Assembly: GCA_937891975.1 (NCBI GenBank)
Contig: CALAUA010000015.1
Coordinates: 124,001 to 188,000 of the forward strand
Length of the DNA stretch: 64,000 bases
Origin: an uncultured Bacteroidales bacterium
GTDB taxonomy: Bacteria; Bacteroidota; Bacteroidia; Bacteroidales; Paludibacteraceae
Direction: 5' to 3'
The notes under the pieces: model-generated
Told to the model about the DNA's origin: nothing
Databases searched by the model: none
The model's input: the letters and a program-made list of their open reading frames with translations, nothing else
In this document: in pieces, positions 1 through 9,775 of the stretch
Numbering within the stretch: the first letter of the stretch is position 1
Layout: every line of letters starts with the position of its first letter
Made by a program: the position numbers and the translations under genes

Positions 1-435
1 CTTCTTGATAAACTTAGCTGGTACGCCGCCCCATACTTCGTATGGGCCAATTTGCGTATTCTTGAGCACCAAGGAGCCTGCCGCCACAATAGCCCCTTCG
101 CCGACTACCACGCCGTCAAGCAGGGTCGACCCCATGCCGATAAGGGCGTAGTCATGAACATCGGCGCCATGAATAGTAACATTGTGCCCTACCGACACAT
201 AGTCGCCAATGGTGATGGTGCTTTTCTCGTAGAGCGTGTGCAAGACGGAGCCGTCTTGGATATTGACATGGTTGCCAATCTTGATCCAATTGACATCGCC
301 ACGCAATACCGCATTAAACCAAATGGAGCAACCGTCGCCGATGACGGTATCACCGACGATGGTTGCATTCTCTGCCAAAAAGCAGTCCTTGCCTATTTGC
401 GGAGTAAATCCGCGTACAGGAACGATGAGAGCCAT
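1..435 (-). CDS. gamma carbonic anhydrase-like hexapeptide-repeat protein (3' end outside window)
   Basis: Reading the minus strand from the ATG at 435 gives MALIVPVRGFTPQIGK followed by a left-handed beta-helix pattern (NATIVGDTVIGDGCSIW, then GNQVNIQDGSVLH and VSVGHNVTIHGADV) typical of the gamma-carbonic anhydrase / YrdA-PaaY group of the hexapeptide transferase superfamily. The frame stays open to base 1, 145 codons, near the family's usual 170 or so; the stop lies outside the window. The histidines of VSVGHNVTIHGADVHDY fit the metal-binding set of this family. It follows tpiA by 2 bp and is probably in the same leftward operon. Substrate unknown; many members have no proven carbonic anhydrase activity. 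Confidence 0.9.
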   Translation of the reverse strand, partial: MALIVPVRGFTPQIGKDCFLAENATIVGDTVIGDGCSIWFNAVLRGDVNWIKIGNHVNIQDGSVLHTLYEKSTITIGDYVSVGHNVTIHGADVHDYALIGMGSTLLDGVVVGEGAIVAAGSLVLKNTQIGPYEVWGGVPAKFIKK

Positions 436-437
436 AA

Positions 438-1187
438 TTATCTTGCTGCGATGATTGCGCAGAAATCAGCAGCTTTGAGGCTTGCGCCACCGATAAGACC
501 ACCGTCCACGTCTGGGTTAGCAAAGAGCTCTGCAGCGTTCTTTGCGTTGCAGCTACCACCGTAGAGAATAGTGCAATCCTCAGCTACTTGTTCGCCGTAT
601 TTCTCTGCTACGAGGCCACGGATATATGCGTGAATCTCTTGTGCTTGCTCAGGAGTAGCAGTCAGACCTGTACCGATAGCCCATACTGGCTCGTATGCCA
701 ACACGATTTTGCCAAAGTCCTCTGCGCTGAGGTGGAATACACTGCCTTCGAGTTGTGCTTTTACCACTTCGTTTTGTTTGCCTGCTTCACGCTCCTCTTT
801 TACCTCGCCGATGCAGAAGATAGGACGGAGGTTGTTAGCGAGTGCCAACTCTACTTTGTCCTTCAATATCTCGTAGGTCTCACCGTAATAAGCACGACGC
901 TCAGAGTGACCAAGAATGCAGTACTCAGCACCCGTAGAAGCCACCATAGCAGCGCTCACTTCGCCAGTGTATGCACCTTTCTCCTTGTCAGCGCAGTTCT
1001 CAGCAGCCACAGCGATTGGGCTATCTTTCAAGAGCTCAGCCACAGTAGCCAAGTGGATGAAAGGAGTGCCGATAACTACGGCGCATGATGGGTTAACAAC
1101 TTGATTTTTCAATTCGGTAGCAAGAGCTACACCTTCTTGCAGGGTCATATTCATTTTCCAGTTGCCTGCAACCATTTTTGTTCTCAT
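438..1187 (-). CDS. tpiA: triosephosphate isomerase
   Basis: Interconverts dihydroxyacetone phosphate and glyceraldehyde-3-phosphate in glycolysis and gluconeogenesis, in the cytoplasm. The 249-aa protein is full length for the family. It begins MRTKMVAGNWKMN with the catalytic Lys, carries the catalytic His in CILGHSERR and the catalytic Glu in AYEPVWAIGTG (the mobile loop follows), and ends with the phosphate-binding GGSCNAKN and GGLIGGASL motifs. It lies 6 bp after the DoxX-like gene and 2 bp before the hexapeptide protein on the same strand, an arrangement (DUF1599, DoxX, tpiA) common in Bacteroidales. Confidence 0.98.
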   Translation of the reverse strand: MRTKMVAGNWKMNMTLQEGVALATELKNQVVNPSCAVVIGTPFIHLATVAELLKDSPIAVAAENCADKEKGAYTGEVSAAMVASTGAEYCILGHSERRAYYGETYEILKDKVELALANNLRPIFCIGEVKEEREAGKQNEVVKAQLEGSVFHLSAEDFGKIVLAYEPVWAIGTGLTATPEQAQEIHAYIRGLVAEKYGEQVAEDCTILYGGSCNAKNAAELFANPDVDGGLIGGASLKAADFCAIIAAR

Positions 1188-1193
1188 AATTCG

Positions 1194-2285
1194 TTATTTA
1201 TTTTTTAAGTTATACTTATCAATTACTACACCATTTTGCAGCACAATCACTCCTGGATTGGCGCGGACAATGGTTTTTAGTGTCACAGGATCGCATGTGC
1301 AAACACATTCGCTTAAACTTGGATATTCCAATCCCAATGCTATTATTTCATCTGTACCAGAGCCAGTCAAGATATATCCCATCGCCTCACCATCCAACAA
1401 TGCCTCTACTTTTGCCATCTGTTTTTTGTCAGCTTTAGCAAGGTCATACATCACCACCAACGTCACGGGTTCTTCGCTCTCCAGAATATCCCATGTGATA
1501 TCCTCGTAATCTGCATTCATGATTTCAAAATCATGGATAGGTGGCTCATAGCCTTTCTTGATGAGTTTCGATTCTTGACGCACGAATGTCCATGTGCTGT
1601 CGCCCTTTGGATAGTTTTCCAGTGTAAACGTCTGCTCTACGCCGTCTTTCGCATATACAAACGAAAATTCATACTGATCGGGCTCTGCATCTTCTGGATA
1701 CTCCATTAGTGTAGGTAAGTGATTACCAATCTTATACGGACGGAAATCTGCTATTGGCAAATGCTGTTTTGTCCATGTCATAAAGGCGATAGCCGCAGCA
1801 ATAGTCGTCGCAGCAATCACTATCTCCATCCACCAACTCCATAGCTGACGAACACTCTTGCGTAGCCCTACTAACACGATAGCCAATATAATCAGCACTA
1901 CATTCTTCCAGAATGTTTGCCAGTTAGTCAGTACAACGGCATCGCCAAAGCATCCGCAGTCGCTTACAGGATTGGTCAGCGCAATATACAACGTCAGTGG
2001 GGTCATCACACAGTAGAATGCCAACGCAATCCACGATGTCCATTTGGTACGTACATTCATCACCATGCACACACCCAATAGCAACTCCAATATAATCAGC
2101 CCCCAAGCAGCCACCTCGGCCATAGGCAGCAAGTCGGTAAAGAAACCTCCAAAGGCCTTCAAATAATCTTCAATCTTATATACTGTTCCCAGGGGGTCAA
2201 TTGCTTTCACTGCCCCCGAGAAGATAAATACCACACCTAGCAATGTGCGGCAGATAGCGGCTATAATTGTTTTAATTTGCTTCAT
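1194..2285 (-). CDS. DoxX/MauE-like redox-associated membrane protein
   Basis: A 363-aa integral membrane protein. The first 150 residues hold four hydrophobic segments of the DoxX/MauE type, with the loop cysteine pair in SDCGCFGDAVVLTNW that is usual for MauE-like members linked to thiol redox chemistry. A further membrane segment follows near residue 160. The C-terminal 180 residues are probably extracytoplasmic and contain a CVCTCDP cluster and a late VLQNGVV stretch reminiscent of a thioredoxin-like fold. The exact reaction is unknown. It overlaps the DUF1599 gene by 14 bp and precedes tpiA, so the three are probably co-transcribed. Confidence 0.85.
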   Translation of the reverse strand: MKQIKTIIAAICRTLLGVVFIFSGAVKAIDPLGTVYKIEDYLKAFGGFFTDLLPMAEVAAWGLIILELLLGVCMVMNVRTKWTSWIALAFYCVMTPLTLYIALTNPVSDCGCFGDAVVLTNWQTFWKNVVLIILAIVLVGLRKSVRQLWSWWMEIVIAATTIAAAIAFMTWTKQHLPIADFRPYKIGNHLPTLMEYPEDAEPDQYEFSFVYAKDGVEQTFTLENYPKGDSTWTFVRQESKLIKKGYEPPIHDFEIMNADYEDITWDILESEEPVTLVVMYDLAKADKKQMAKVEALLDGEAMGYILTGSGTDEIIALGLEYPSLSECVCTCDPVTLKTIVRANPGVIVLQNGVVIDKYNLKNK

Positions 2286-2817
2286 TTTCCATCAATTTAA
2301 TAAGGTAAAACACTGCATAATTCAGCATATCGAAATAGTTGCCATCCGCGCCTTCAGAAATCAATGTTTGATTATCATTGGCAGTAATCGACTTGTTGCG
2401 ATTGATTTTCGTGAGAATAATGTCCGTCAAACTTGACGCAAACATATCTCTCCATGCTTCGCCATAGTCGTGGTTCTTCTTGAGCATCAGTGCTTTCGCC
2501 TCTGCCATATAGTGATCGTATAGTTCAATAGCGCGCTCAGCGGTCATATCCACAGAATCGGCAAAGCCTTCGTGCAACTGTATCAAGCCGATGATGCTAT
2601 AGTTCACAATAGCCATCATCTCGCCTTCAATACTCTCGCCTACCATGTTCACACCTGTTTGTTCAATCTCGCGAACACGCTTTGCCTTGATAAATAGCTG
2701 ATCATTAACGGTTTGCGGACGCATGATACGCCAACTTGGACCGTAGTCCTTCATTTTCAGTTCATAAATTCTGCGGCATTTACTTGCCACAATATCAAAT
2801 TGCTCTGGAGTCTTCAT
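2272..2817 (-). CDS. DUF1599 domain protein
   Basis: A 181-aa cytoplasmic protein made of two related halves. Each carries a K-x-x-DYG-x-x-W signature: KMKDYGPSWRIMRP near residue 22 and KKNHDYGEAWRDMF near residue 113, each followed by an Ile/Lys-rich helix (FIKAKRVREIE and ILTKINRNKSI). This duplicated DUF1599 is typical of Bacteroidales and has no assigned biochemistry. Its ATG overlaps the stop of the upstream protease gene (TAATG at 2815-2819), and its own 3' end overlaps the DoxX gene by 14 bp, which argues for translational coupling along this operon. Confidence 0.9.
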   Translation of the reverse strand: MKTPEQFDIVASKCRRIYELKMKDYGPSWRIMRPQTVNDQLFIKAKRVREIEQTGVNMVGESIEGEMMAIVNYSIIGLIQLHEGFADSVDMTAERAIELYDHYMAEAKALMLKKNHDYGEAWRDMFASSLTDIILTKINRNKSITANDNQTLISEGADGNYFDMLNYAVFYLIKLMENEAN

Positions 2818-5800
2818 TATTGCTTGTTAATATAAATCTTTGTTGAATTGTCGCCCGTGCGTTGGATACATATGCCATCAGCAGGTACGTCAAACGGACG
2901 ATTATCATTTGCCTGCTTGCTATCTACCATGCGACCCATCAAATCGTAAAGAACTACGGCTTGTTGTGCATCCAAATCCTCAATACCTGTAGTCTTTGTG
3001 CTAATCTCAAATTGCACTTCTACCGCCTCACCGATGTAATACTCTTGTGCTTCATCCATAGGACGAATCCATAGGGTGTAAGTGCCGTCAGCTAAATTCT
3101 TGAGGGAGGCGGATTTGAAGTTAATAATGTCTTCTGCCTGCTTTTCTCCCGCAGCATTGGTTATTCTCACGTGGAAATTAGGTGCATCGCTCTCCCATGA
3201 GAAATGCACGGTACTTCCTTCGGTGGTGACTTGCAAGTTGCGGATAGAGTAGTCTATATCGCTTGTAATTTGGATAATGAAGGTCGTTTCCACCGCATCG
3301 CCGATGTAATATTCTTGTGCTTCATCCACAGGGCGAATCCATAGGGTGTAAGTTCCATTTTCGAGATTAGCCAAATACACGTTTGTAAAGTCAATAATAC
3401 CATTTGCCGCAACATCTCCGTTCTCTTTGGTCACTTTCATATGGAAGTAAGGTGCTTCACTCTCGAAGTTAAAGAACACGGTATCTTGGTTCGTTGTCAC
3501 TTGCAAGTTCTTAATGGAGTAATCCACTGGTTGCTCGCCATCTGTGTGCTGGTACACATATCCCTTAATCTCAGGAGTGTTACCGTTGTAGTTTTGCACC
3601 TGTCCATATATAACCACTTCATCGCCCAATGCAATCTCATTGCCCGTTGTGAAGTCTGTGTTATTCAGCCACTTAGTGTTATAGCAGTAGAATTGATTTT
3701 CCTTTGTTCCATCATCGGAGATGTCAAATCGTGCTTGAGTGTATTGCACAATTTGCTCAGGCGTATTGCGCATATTGGAGATAATTCCACTCACAAAATA
3801 CGACATATCTGTCACATATGTATGGCTCAATGCCTTAGTCATTGCCAATGCGCGAGAAGCAGGAATCGTACTAGCCAATTCGGTGGTCACATAATTGTGA
3901 TAGTAGTAATATTTGTCTTCAGCTGTATCATACATACACCAATTAGGTTCTGCTATAGTTAGGCTATTGTTTAGTGTTTCTCCATCTACTTCTACATAGT
4001 ACTCTACTTTCACCTTCCCATCACCTGCATCGGTAATGGTCAAGTGCATATCTTCGATGGCATGTTGATAGCATGCTTGATAATAGCCTATCGCGTACAA
4101 CCCACCCGCATCAATCGTACCTACAGCGCCACTATTTTGGCTATCTAATACGTAAGAGCCAACTACCGAAGTGGTACTTCCACTATTGAGTCTAAAGCGC
4201 AATAGTACCTCGTTGTCTGATTCATAATCGCTCCAGAAGTAACTAGAATACAAATCAATTTTCCACACATTACTTTGATCTACGTTTGTTACGTCAATAT
4301 TAGTTATGGCAGCTAGTTCTGTAGTGCCTCCGACACTGCCAGTTTCTTCACCAAACGTGATAGTGCTACTGGTCACTGTCATAGGGAAGCGTACGACTCC
4401 TTTACCTTTGACCAAAATAGGTTGGATAACATCGGCATCATCGGTATAGCCGACTTCCATTTCGTAACTGCCATTAGCTATATTGTTAGGAATAGCGGCA
4501 GACACAGCTATAGGCTCTGTGTAGCCATAACCTGTTGGCAATTCAAATGTACCTATAGGTACGGTCTTGATCAAATTATCATTCGTGTCATAAATATAAT
4601 AACTCAATGTTCCTGCTGCGGTAGCCATGCCCACACTTACCAGTCTATCTAAGCTTATCGCCACTTTTGCATTGCGACTAATCTCAGTGCCTGATGTAAA
4701 GGTCAATTGATCCACGGTCATTAATGGTGTTGCCACGCCCCCTTTGTCGGGTTGAATACCTGTGAACACCTCCACGCCCTCGGTGAATGCCATATCGCTC
4801 GCACTACCGCCCGTGCCTTGTTGCTCTGGATCGAGTGCGGAAAGCGCAAAATAGCCGTTCGATATACCGTTCCAACCCCAGTTAATATGCAGATATCCAT
4901 CGCTTTGCATACCGTCGCATACAAATGCATGCCCCTCTTGGTTTTTAGTCGAACCGCTTACATATACAGGGTGACCAATTTGCAAATCTGCGGCAACGGC
5001 AGCCAATAACTCTTCCTCATTCATGAAGTCCTTTGGAAGTGTCTTGATTCCTTTGTCATAACCAAAATACGTACCTATATTAGCTAAGGCAATAGATGAT
5101 GCAGCACCACTACCATCTGGGTCATAATCCATATCTGCTGCTACGCCCACGTGATACATCAGTGTCGCCACTGCATTGGCTTGAGTACTATTGTAGTTGT
5201 TGTGGTAATATGACAGCATATTATTCCAATCATAGGTTGTCGCACCAAAGTTAACACTGAGTTTCAACTTGTTAGACTCCGAAGTATACGTTTTACTGCC
5301 AGTACCTTTGGTTGGATATTTGTGCACATACATAATCTGACTGATTGCGGTCGCCACACAACCAGTTACACTACGTTCACCACCCACTGTCGGACATAGG
5401 TTATTATACGGCGTGCCCTGTCCCCATTCCACATTGCCCAAGATAGGTGCAATGGTCGGATAGGTGGTGGCTGCTGCGCGTTTACTGCGAGTCAGTGCCA
5501 CTTGTCCTGCTTTCAGTACGGGTTTGTTAGCTTCGTAGCGTGCCAATTCATCAGCATACATCTGCAACCAAAATTGCATATTCTCAGGAATATCTGTTGC
5601 ATCAAATCGACCATTGTCCGAGTATCCCAACACTGCACGCGTATCATCGTTTGCCGACACCAATACAAAGCCTTCTTGTCCATTAAACACATACACCGCA
5701 GGCTCGTTATCTGCCTGCGTCTGCGTATATGCTATTGCCACAGGTGCTGTCACGGCATCTGCCTTTTCTGCTTGTTGCATACGACGAACAGCAGGTGTGT

Positions 5801-5906
5801 TCTTGTTACCCAGAAACTCACTTGCCACACACGCGGCCTGCTCTGGTGTACGTGCCCAAATGCTCATGCAGTACAGCAAACCACCAATCAACCATAACTT
5901 TTTCAT
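2817..5906 (-). CDS. secreted C10 family cysteine protease (streptopain-like) with duplicated C-terminal domains
   Basis: Secreted peptidase of clan CA, family C10. The ATG at 5906 gives MKKLWLIGGLLYCMSIWA, a clear signal peptide; a GTG 12 bases upstream lies inside a repeat tract and is unlikely. A propeptide of about 150 residues precedes the catalytic domain. Numbered from that GTG, the nucleophile is Cys187 in SVTGCVATA, His330 is in EGHAFVCDG, and the supporting YLHINWGWNG follows. After about residue 370 come beta-sandwich domains, then two consecutive, near-identical copies of about 90 residues (each ending GTYTLWIRPxDEAQEYYIG). The end (VVLYDLMGRMVDSKQ) resembles a T9SS type A tail. 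Likely a host- or diet-protein degrading enzyme. Confidence 0.93.
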   Translation of the reverse strand: MKKLWLIGGLLYCMSIWARTPEQAACVASEFLGNKNTPAVRRMQQAEKADAVTAPVAIAYTQTQADNEPAVYVFNGQEGFVLVSANDDTRAVLGYSDNGRFDATDIPENMQFWLQMYADELARYEANKPVLKAGQVALTRSKRAAATTYPTIAPILGNVEWGQGTPYNNLCPTVGGERSVTGCVATAISQIMYVHKYPTKGTGSKTYTSESNKLKLSVNFGATTYDWNNMLSYYHNNYNSTQANAVATLMYHVGVAADMDYDPDGSGAASSIALANIGTYFGYDKGIKTLPKDFMNEEELLAAVAADLQIGHPVYVSGSTKNQEGHAFVCDGMQSDGYLHINWGWNGISNGYFALSALDPEQQGTGGSASDMAFTEGVEVFTGIQPDKGGVATPLMTVDQLTFTSGTEISRNAKVAISLDRLVSVGMATAAGTLSYYIYDTNDNLIKTVPIGTFELPTGYGYTEPIAVSAAIPNNIANGSYEMEVGYTDDADVIQPILVKGKGVVRFPMTVTSSTITFGEETGSVGGTTELAAITNIDVTNVDQSNVWKIDLYSSYFWSDYESDNEVLLRFRLNSGSTTSVVGSYVLDSQNSGAVGTIDAGGLYAIGYYQACYQHAIEDMHLTITDAGDGKVKVEYYVEVDGETLNNSLTIAEPNWCMYDTAEDKYYYYHNYVTTELASTIPASRALAMTKALSHTYVTDMSYFVSGIISNMRNTPEQIVQYTQARFDISDDGTKENQFYCYNTKWLNNTDFTTGNEIALGDEVVIYGQVQNYNGNTPEIKGYVYQHTDGEQPVDYSIKNLQVTTNQDTVFFNFESEAPYFHMKVTKENGDVAANGIIDFTNVYLANLENGTYTLWIRPVDEAQEYYIGDAVETTFIIQITSDIDYSIRNLQVTTEGSTVHFSWESDAPNFHVRITNAAGEKQAEDIINFKSASLKNLADGTYTLWIRPMDEAQEYYIGEAVEVQFEISTKTTGIEDLDAQQAVVLYDLMGRMVDSKQANDNRPFDVPADGICIQRTGDNSTKIYINKQ

Positions 5907-5908
5907 AT

Positions 5909-5944
5909 CTCTAAACACTAAACTCTAAACACTAAACACTAAAC
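5909..5944. repeat. heptamer tract, CTAAACA/CTAAACT family
   Basis: Five consecutive 7-bp units (variants of CTAAACA and CTAAACT) fill the gap between hpt and the protease gene. The hpt stop codon (minus strand GTT TAG at 5944-5939) is formed by this tract. The same family recurs at 24192, 25186, 53620, 54259 and 55211. Confidence 0.9.
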
Positions 5945-6469
5945 CTTCGTATATATCGACTCCAAATTCCGTGCTTTCTCATTGATATCCAGCCCATAAC
6001 CTATGATAAACGCAGGTGGAATAGCCAATCCGTAGTATTTGGGTTTTACCTCTTCGTAACGTAGCGATTCTGGCTTATACAAGAATGATGTTAAAGCCAC
6101 TGAAGTGGCTCCCATCTCACGCAAATTATTCATAAACGCACGCATGGTGATGCCAGTATCCACAATATCTTCTACCACAATTACGTCGCGACCTTTCACA
6201 TCCACCTGCAATGGAATCAGCATGTCTACTTTGCCTGTTGTTTCGGTACCTTCGTACGATTTCAAACGAACAAACGTGATTTCTGCAGGCAAACTAATAT
6301 GCTTCATCAAGTCAGATGCATACATAAATGCACCATTCAGCACGCATACAAACAGTGGCTCTTTGCCTGCATAGTCCGCGTTGATTTCTTGAGCTACGCG
6401 AGCTACTTGCTTTTGTATCTCTTCTGCAGAAATACTCTCCTTAAAAAACAAACCTTCGTACTCCAACAT
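5939..6469 (-). CDS. hpt: hypoxanthine phosphoribosyltransferase
   Basis: Purine salvage enzyme that joins hypoxanthine (or guanine) to PRPP. The ATG at 6469 (MLEYEGLFFKESISAEEI) gives 176 aa, the usual size; the longer frame starting at 6508 adds 13 hydrophobic residues not expected in this family. The PRPP loop is VIVVEDIVDTGITM, with the PPi-loop segment PLFVCVLNGAFMYASDL and the late FIIGYGLDINEKARNL base-binding region. It is followed after a heptamer tract by the C10 protease gene on the same strand. A promoter lies 56 bp upstream. Confidence 0.95.
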   Translation of the reverse strand: MLEYEGLFFKESISAEEIQKQVARVAQEINADYAGKEPLFVCVLNGAFMYASDLMKHISLPAEITFVRLKSYEGTETTGKVDMLIPLQVDVKGRDVIVVEDIVDTGITMRAFMNNLREMGATSVALTSFLYKPESLRYEEVKPKYYGLAIPPAFIIGYGLDINEKARNLESIYTKV

Positions 6470-6524
6470 AACGACAAATAAATGTAGAAAAATGAATATT
6501 GTACACAACTTCCCAAATTCGCTA

Positions 6525-6556
6525 CAAAGTTACAACAAAAAATGCAAATACGCAAG
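6525..6556 (-). promoter_or_regulatory. hpt promoter (-33/-7 Bacteroidota type)
   Basis: On the minus strand the -7 box TAACTTTG (6532-6525) is preceded, at the 20-nt spacing seen elsewhere in this window, by CTTG (6556-6553). Confidence 0.6.
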
Positions 6557-6674
6557 TTTAGTACGTATTATTTTCAAAAATGAATAGATTTTATCCTTTC
6601 TAAGCTCTGACAAAACATTCACCACATCATCTCTCAACTCTACTTATCACAACTCTTAACTCTCTTATTAATAA

Positions 6675-6729
6675 TAGGTGATTCTTAGGTTATTCATAGG
6701 TGATTTATAGGTTATTCGTAGGTTATTTA
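6675..6729. repeat. 11-bp tandem repeat, five units, in the hpt/TonB-receptor intergenic region
   Basis: Five exact-length 11-bp units alternate TAGGTGATTnn and TAGGTTATTnn. They lie in the 394-bp divergent gap between hpt (start 6469) and the outer membrane protein gene (start 6863). Apart from the hpt promoter and this tract the gap is AT-rich. I could not place a convincing TTTG-N20-TAnnTTTG promoter for the rightward gene, only a near match TAGTTTTTG around 6821-6830. Confidence 0.85.
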
Positions 6730-6862
6730 GCTACTTCTCCTATAGGATCAAATGCACTTATCTTTAATGTTCTTTCACTAATTTTATAAATTATTAATAA
6801 TTCATAAAGCTTGATTTGGCATAGTTTTTGACAATGTATATACGTCATAAAAAGATATTCCG

Positions 6863-9766
6863 ATGAAAAAGATTACAATCATATTCTTATTATGCGTAGC
6901 TGCAGCCACAGCTATGGCGCAGAAGACATTGTCAGGAACCATTCTTTCTAAAACTGACGGGCAGCCCGTGGAGATGGCTACCGTGCGTTTGTTCGCATAC
7001 GAGGGTGGCGACTCTACTATGGTGCAGGGTGCACAAACTTATTATGATGGACTATTCATTCTCAGCAATATCCGTGCAGGTAAGTACCGCCTACTTGTAT
7101 CGTCAGTAGGATACAATGAGCATAGCCAATGGGTGGAGATGAAGAATGCCGATTTAGACTTGCCTGCAATACGATTGACGGAGCAAGTGCAAGAGTTAGC
7201 AGAGGTAAATGTACAGGGGAGGGCAGCCGAAATGACGGTTAAAGGTGATACCATTGAGTATAATACTGCGGCCTACCAAGTAGCTGAAACCGCCACAGTA
7301 GAGGAACTGCTCAAGAAGATGAATGGCGTAGAGGTGGACAAAGAGGGTAATGTGACCATCAATGGTGAGGAAATAAAGGGTGTGCGCATTGACGGCAAGA
7401 AGTTCTTTGGCGATGATGTACAGACTGCCACGAAGAATATCCCCGCCGATATGATTGAGAAGATTCAAGTCATTGACGAGAAGAGCGAAATGGCTAAACT
7501 CACGGGCTTTGAAGATGATGAGACGGAGCGTATCATCAATCTCAATCTGAAGAAAGACCGCAAGAAAGGACTATTTGGCAACTACTCTGGTGCACTAGGC
7601 ACAGACCTTGTGACGGATGACGGCGGATGGTTCGACTATGGCAATCCAGCATACGGCGCAACGGATGCTGCGCGTATGGTGCATTTCTTGGAGAATGATG
7701 CGCGCTACAATGCCAATATCTTCACCAATCTGCTGTTAGGTGAGAGTCAGACAACCATTATAGGTAGTGCCAACAACACCAACGAGATTCGCTCACGTCG
7801 CGGACGCGGTTGGTTCGGCGGACAAAACGCAGGTATCACAGCGTCTGAGAACTTAGGAGTGAACACCAATATAGACTTGACTGGCAAGTTAGACAAGAAA
7901 GACGATAAAACCGAACTGCTACTCGGTGGTGATGCAACGCTGAATCACTCGGTAAATGACACGCGTACCCAGTCGCAAAAGGAGAGTTACAGCGAGGAGG
8001 CAACCTATATTGACCAAGACTCCACCAACAAAGTCACCCATGCATGGGACGCGCAGATGCGTCTGGAGATGGAGTATCAGATTGACTCCATGAACAAGGT
8101 CATCCTTCGCCCACAAATCAGCTATTCCAACTCGCGCTACGCACAGACCAACGACTATACCTACGAGCGCGACTCGGTGCTGATCAACGACGGCTATCAA
8201 AATCAAAGTAGTCTGCAAGAGGAGATTTCTGCGGCTATTCGTGCGACCTACAACCATAAGTTTGCTAAACCTGGTCGCAGTCTGACGATGCGTGCGAACG
8301 TGACCTTCAAGAATACCAAAGGCGAGACCGATACCTATGCCTTTGATAATCTGACTAATGCGGCACTTGTGGACCAAAATACCCTCTCGCACAACAATGC
8401 CCTCAGCTACTCGCTGCGTACATCGTTTGTGGAGCCCATCTATGGAAAGAATCACTTTATCGAAACGGTGCTTTCGCTTTCGGGTAGCAACCGCAATTCG
8501 GTGAAAGACCAATATTCTATGGATAGTATTACTGGCAACTATGAATACGATAGTGTCTATTCCAATGCCCTCACCAACGATATGTACACCGAGCAATTGG
8601 AACTCAACTATCGCTGGGTAAACGAGAAGATGGACCTCACCGCTGGTGCGCGTGTGCTGGCCACACAGACACACTCCACGACCTATTACGGCAATACCCT
8701 CGCGCGCGATACCTTATATAACAGATGGAACTGGTCGCCAAACGTGCGCTTCCGCTATAAGTTCGGACAAAAGGAGTTTGCCCGCATCGTCTATCGCGGA
8801 CATGTCAATCAGCCTACTATCCAACAGATGGAACCCGTGCGCAACAACTCCGACGCGATGAACGAGACAGTGGGTAACTTAGGACTGAATCCTGCCTTCA
8901 GCCACAACATCTTTGCCATGTATTCGAAGTTTAATCAGGAGAAGTTCTCCAGTATGATGGTGGGTATGAATGCCAACCTCACACAAGATGCACTGACCAA
9001 TAATACCATCTACGACCAGACGGGTAAACGCTATATGCAGACGGTTAATTCGGAGATGATACCATGGTATGTGGGTGCGCACTTTATGTCCAACACACCT
9101 TTCTACAAGAAGATGTTCCAATTCCACTCGCGTACAGCCGTGAGCTACAACCAACGTGTGGCGTATGTACTCCGTGAGCAGGATGCCGATGAAATAGCGC
9201 AACTGATTGCTGCCGACCAATTGCCTTTGGGCGATGCTTCCAAGACGGGTAACTTCCGCATGAGTAGTGACTTGACCCTCCGCTTTACTCATAAGATTGT
9301 GGATATAGGCGTGAAGAACACCAATGTCTATTCGCTGACCCACAACTCGCTCAACAAGAAGAACATTAGCCATATCGGTGATTGGATTATCTCGGGCGAT
9401 GTCACGTTCCATTTACCTAAATCGTGGAATATAGCCACAGATATCGCTTATACCTCGCGCAGCGGTTATCAGGGGTTGACCGATGTGAACGAACTCATCT
9501 GGAACTTTTCGATAGACAAGACTTGGAATAACTCCACACTCACCCTCAAGGTGTACGACCTCTTGAACGACAAGAAGAATATCGTACAAACGGTCAACGA
9601 GACGAGTGTCAGTTACCAGAAGTTCAATACCTTGCCTACCTACGCCATGCTGACCTACACCTACAAGCTCAACCGCATGGGCGGACTGAAAGCTACTGGC
9701 GCTGCGGCATGGCAACAGCAGATGTACGAGTCAGGTGGTCGCCCGCCAATGGGTCTACCGAGATGA
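6863..9766 (+). CDS. TonB-receptor-like outer membrane beta-barrel protein
   Basis: 967-aa outer membrane protein. It has a signal peptide (MKKITIIFLLCVAAATAMAQ) and an N-terminal carboxypeptidase-regulatory-like beta-sandwich (about residues 21-110, with SVGYNEHSQWVEM). A plug-like domain follows (TVEELLKKMNGVEVDKEGN, then EIKGVRIDGKKFFGDD), and a long barrel belonging to the OMP_b-brl_3 family common in Bacteroidota. The IPADMIEKIQVIDEKS segment is a hallmark of that family. It has no SusD partner next to it, so a glycan uptake role is not implied; substrate unknown. It converges on recG with a 34-bp gap. Confidence 0.9.
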   Translation: MKKITIIFLLCVAAATAMAQKTLSGTILSKTDGQPVEMATVRLFAYEGGDSTMVQGAQTYYDGLFILSNIRAGKYRLLVSSVGYNEHSQWVEMKNADLDLPAIRLTEQVQELAEVNVQGRAAEMTVKGDTIEYNTAAYQVAETATVEELLKKMNGVEVDKEGNVTINGEEIKGVRIDGKKFFGDDVQTATKNIPADMIEKIQVIDEKSEMAKLTGFEDDETERIINLNLKKDRKKGLFGNYSGALGTDLVTDDGGWFDYGNPAYGATDAARMVHFLENDARYNANIFTNLLLGESQTTIIGSANNTNEIRSRRGRGWFGGQNAGITASENLGVNTNIDLTGKLDKKDDKTELLLGGDATLNHSVNDTRTQSQKESYSEEATYIDQDSTNKVTHAWDAQMRLEMEYQIDSMNKVILRPQISYSNSRYAQTNDYTYERDSVLINDGYQNQSSLQEEISAAIRATYNHKFAKPGRSLTMRANVTFKNTKGETDTYAFDNLTNAALVDQNTLSHNNALSYSLRTSFVEPIYGKNHFIETVLSLSGSNRNSVKDQYSMDSITGNYEYDSVYSNALTNDMYTEQLELNYRWVNEKMDLTAGARVLATQTHSTTYYGNTLARDTLYNRWNWSPNVRFRYKFGQKEFARIVYRGHVNQPTIQQMEPVRNNSDAMNETVGNLGLNPAFSHNIFAMYSKFNQEKFSSMMVGMNANLTQDALTNNTIYDQTGKRYMQTVNSEMIPWYVGAHFMSNTPFYKKMFQFHSRTAVSYNQRVAYVLREQDADEIAQLIAADQLPLGDASKTGNFRMSSDLTLRFTHKIVDIGVKNTNVYSLTHNSLNKKNISHIGDWIISGDVTFHLPKSWNIATDIAYTSRSGYQGLTDVNELIWNFSIDKTWNNSTLTLKVYDLLNDKKNIVQTVNETSVSYQKFNTLPTYAMLTYTYKLNRMGGLKATGAAAWQQQMYESGGRPPMGLPR

Positions 9767-9775
9767 TTGGTGTCG

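Noticed and set aside
52..564. 170-aa rightward ORF
   Set aside because: Lies opposite the hexapeptide-repeat gene and the tpiA end, both with strong motifs.
588..1088. 166-aa rightward ORF
   Set aside because: Antisense to tpiA; Cys/Leu-rich with no domain.
7919..8674. 251-aa leftward ORF
   Set aside because: Antisense shadow inside the TonB-receptor-like gene.
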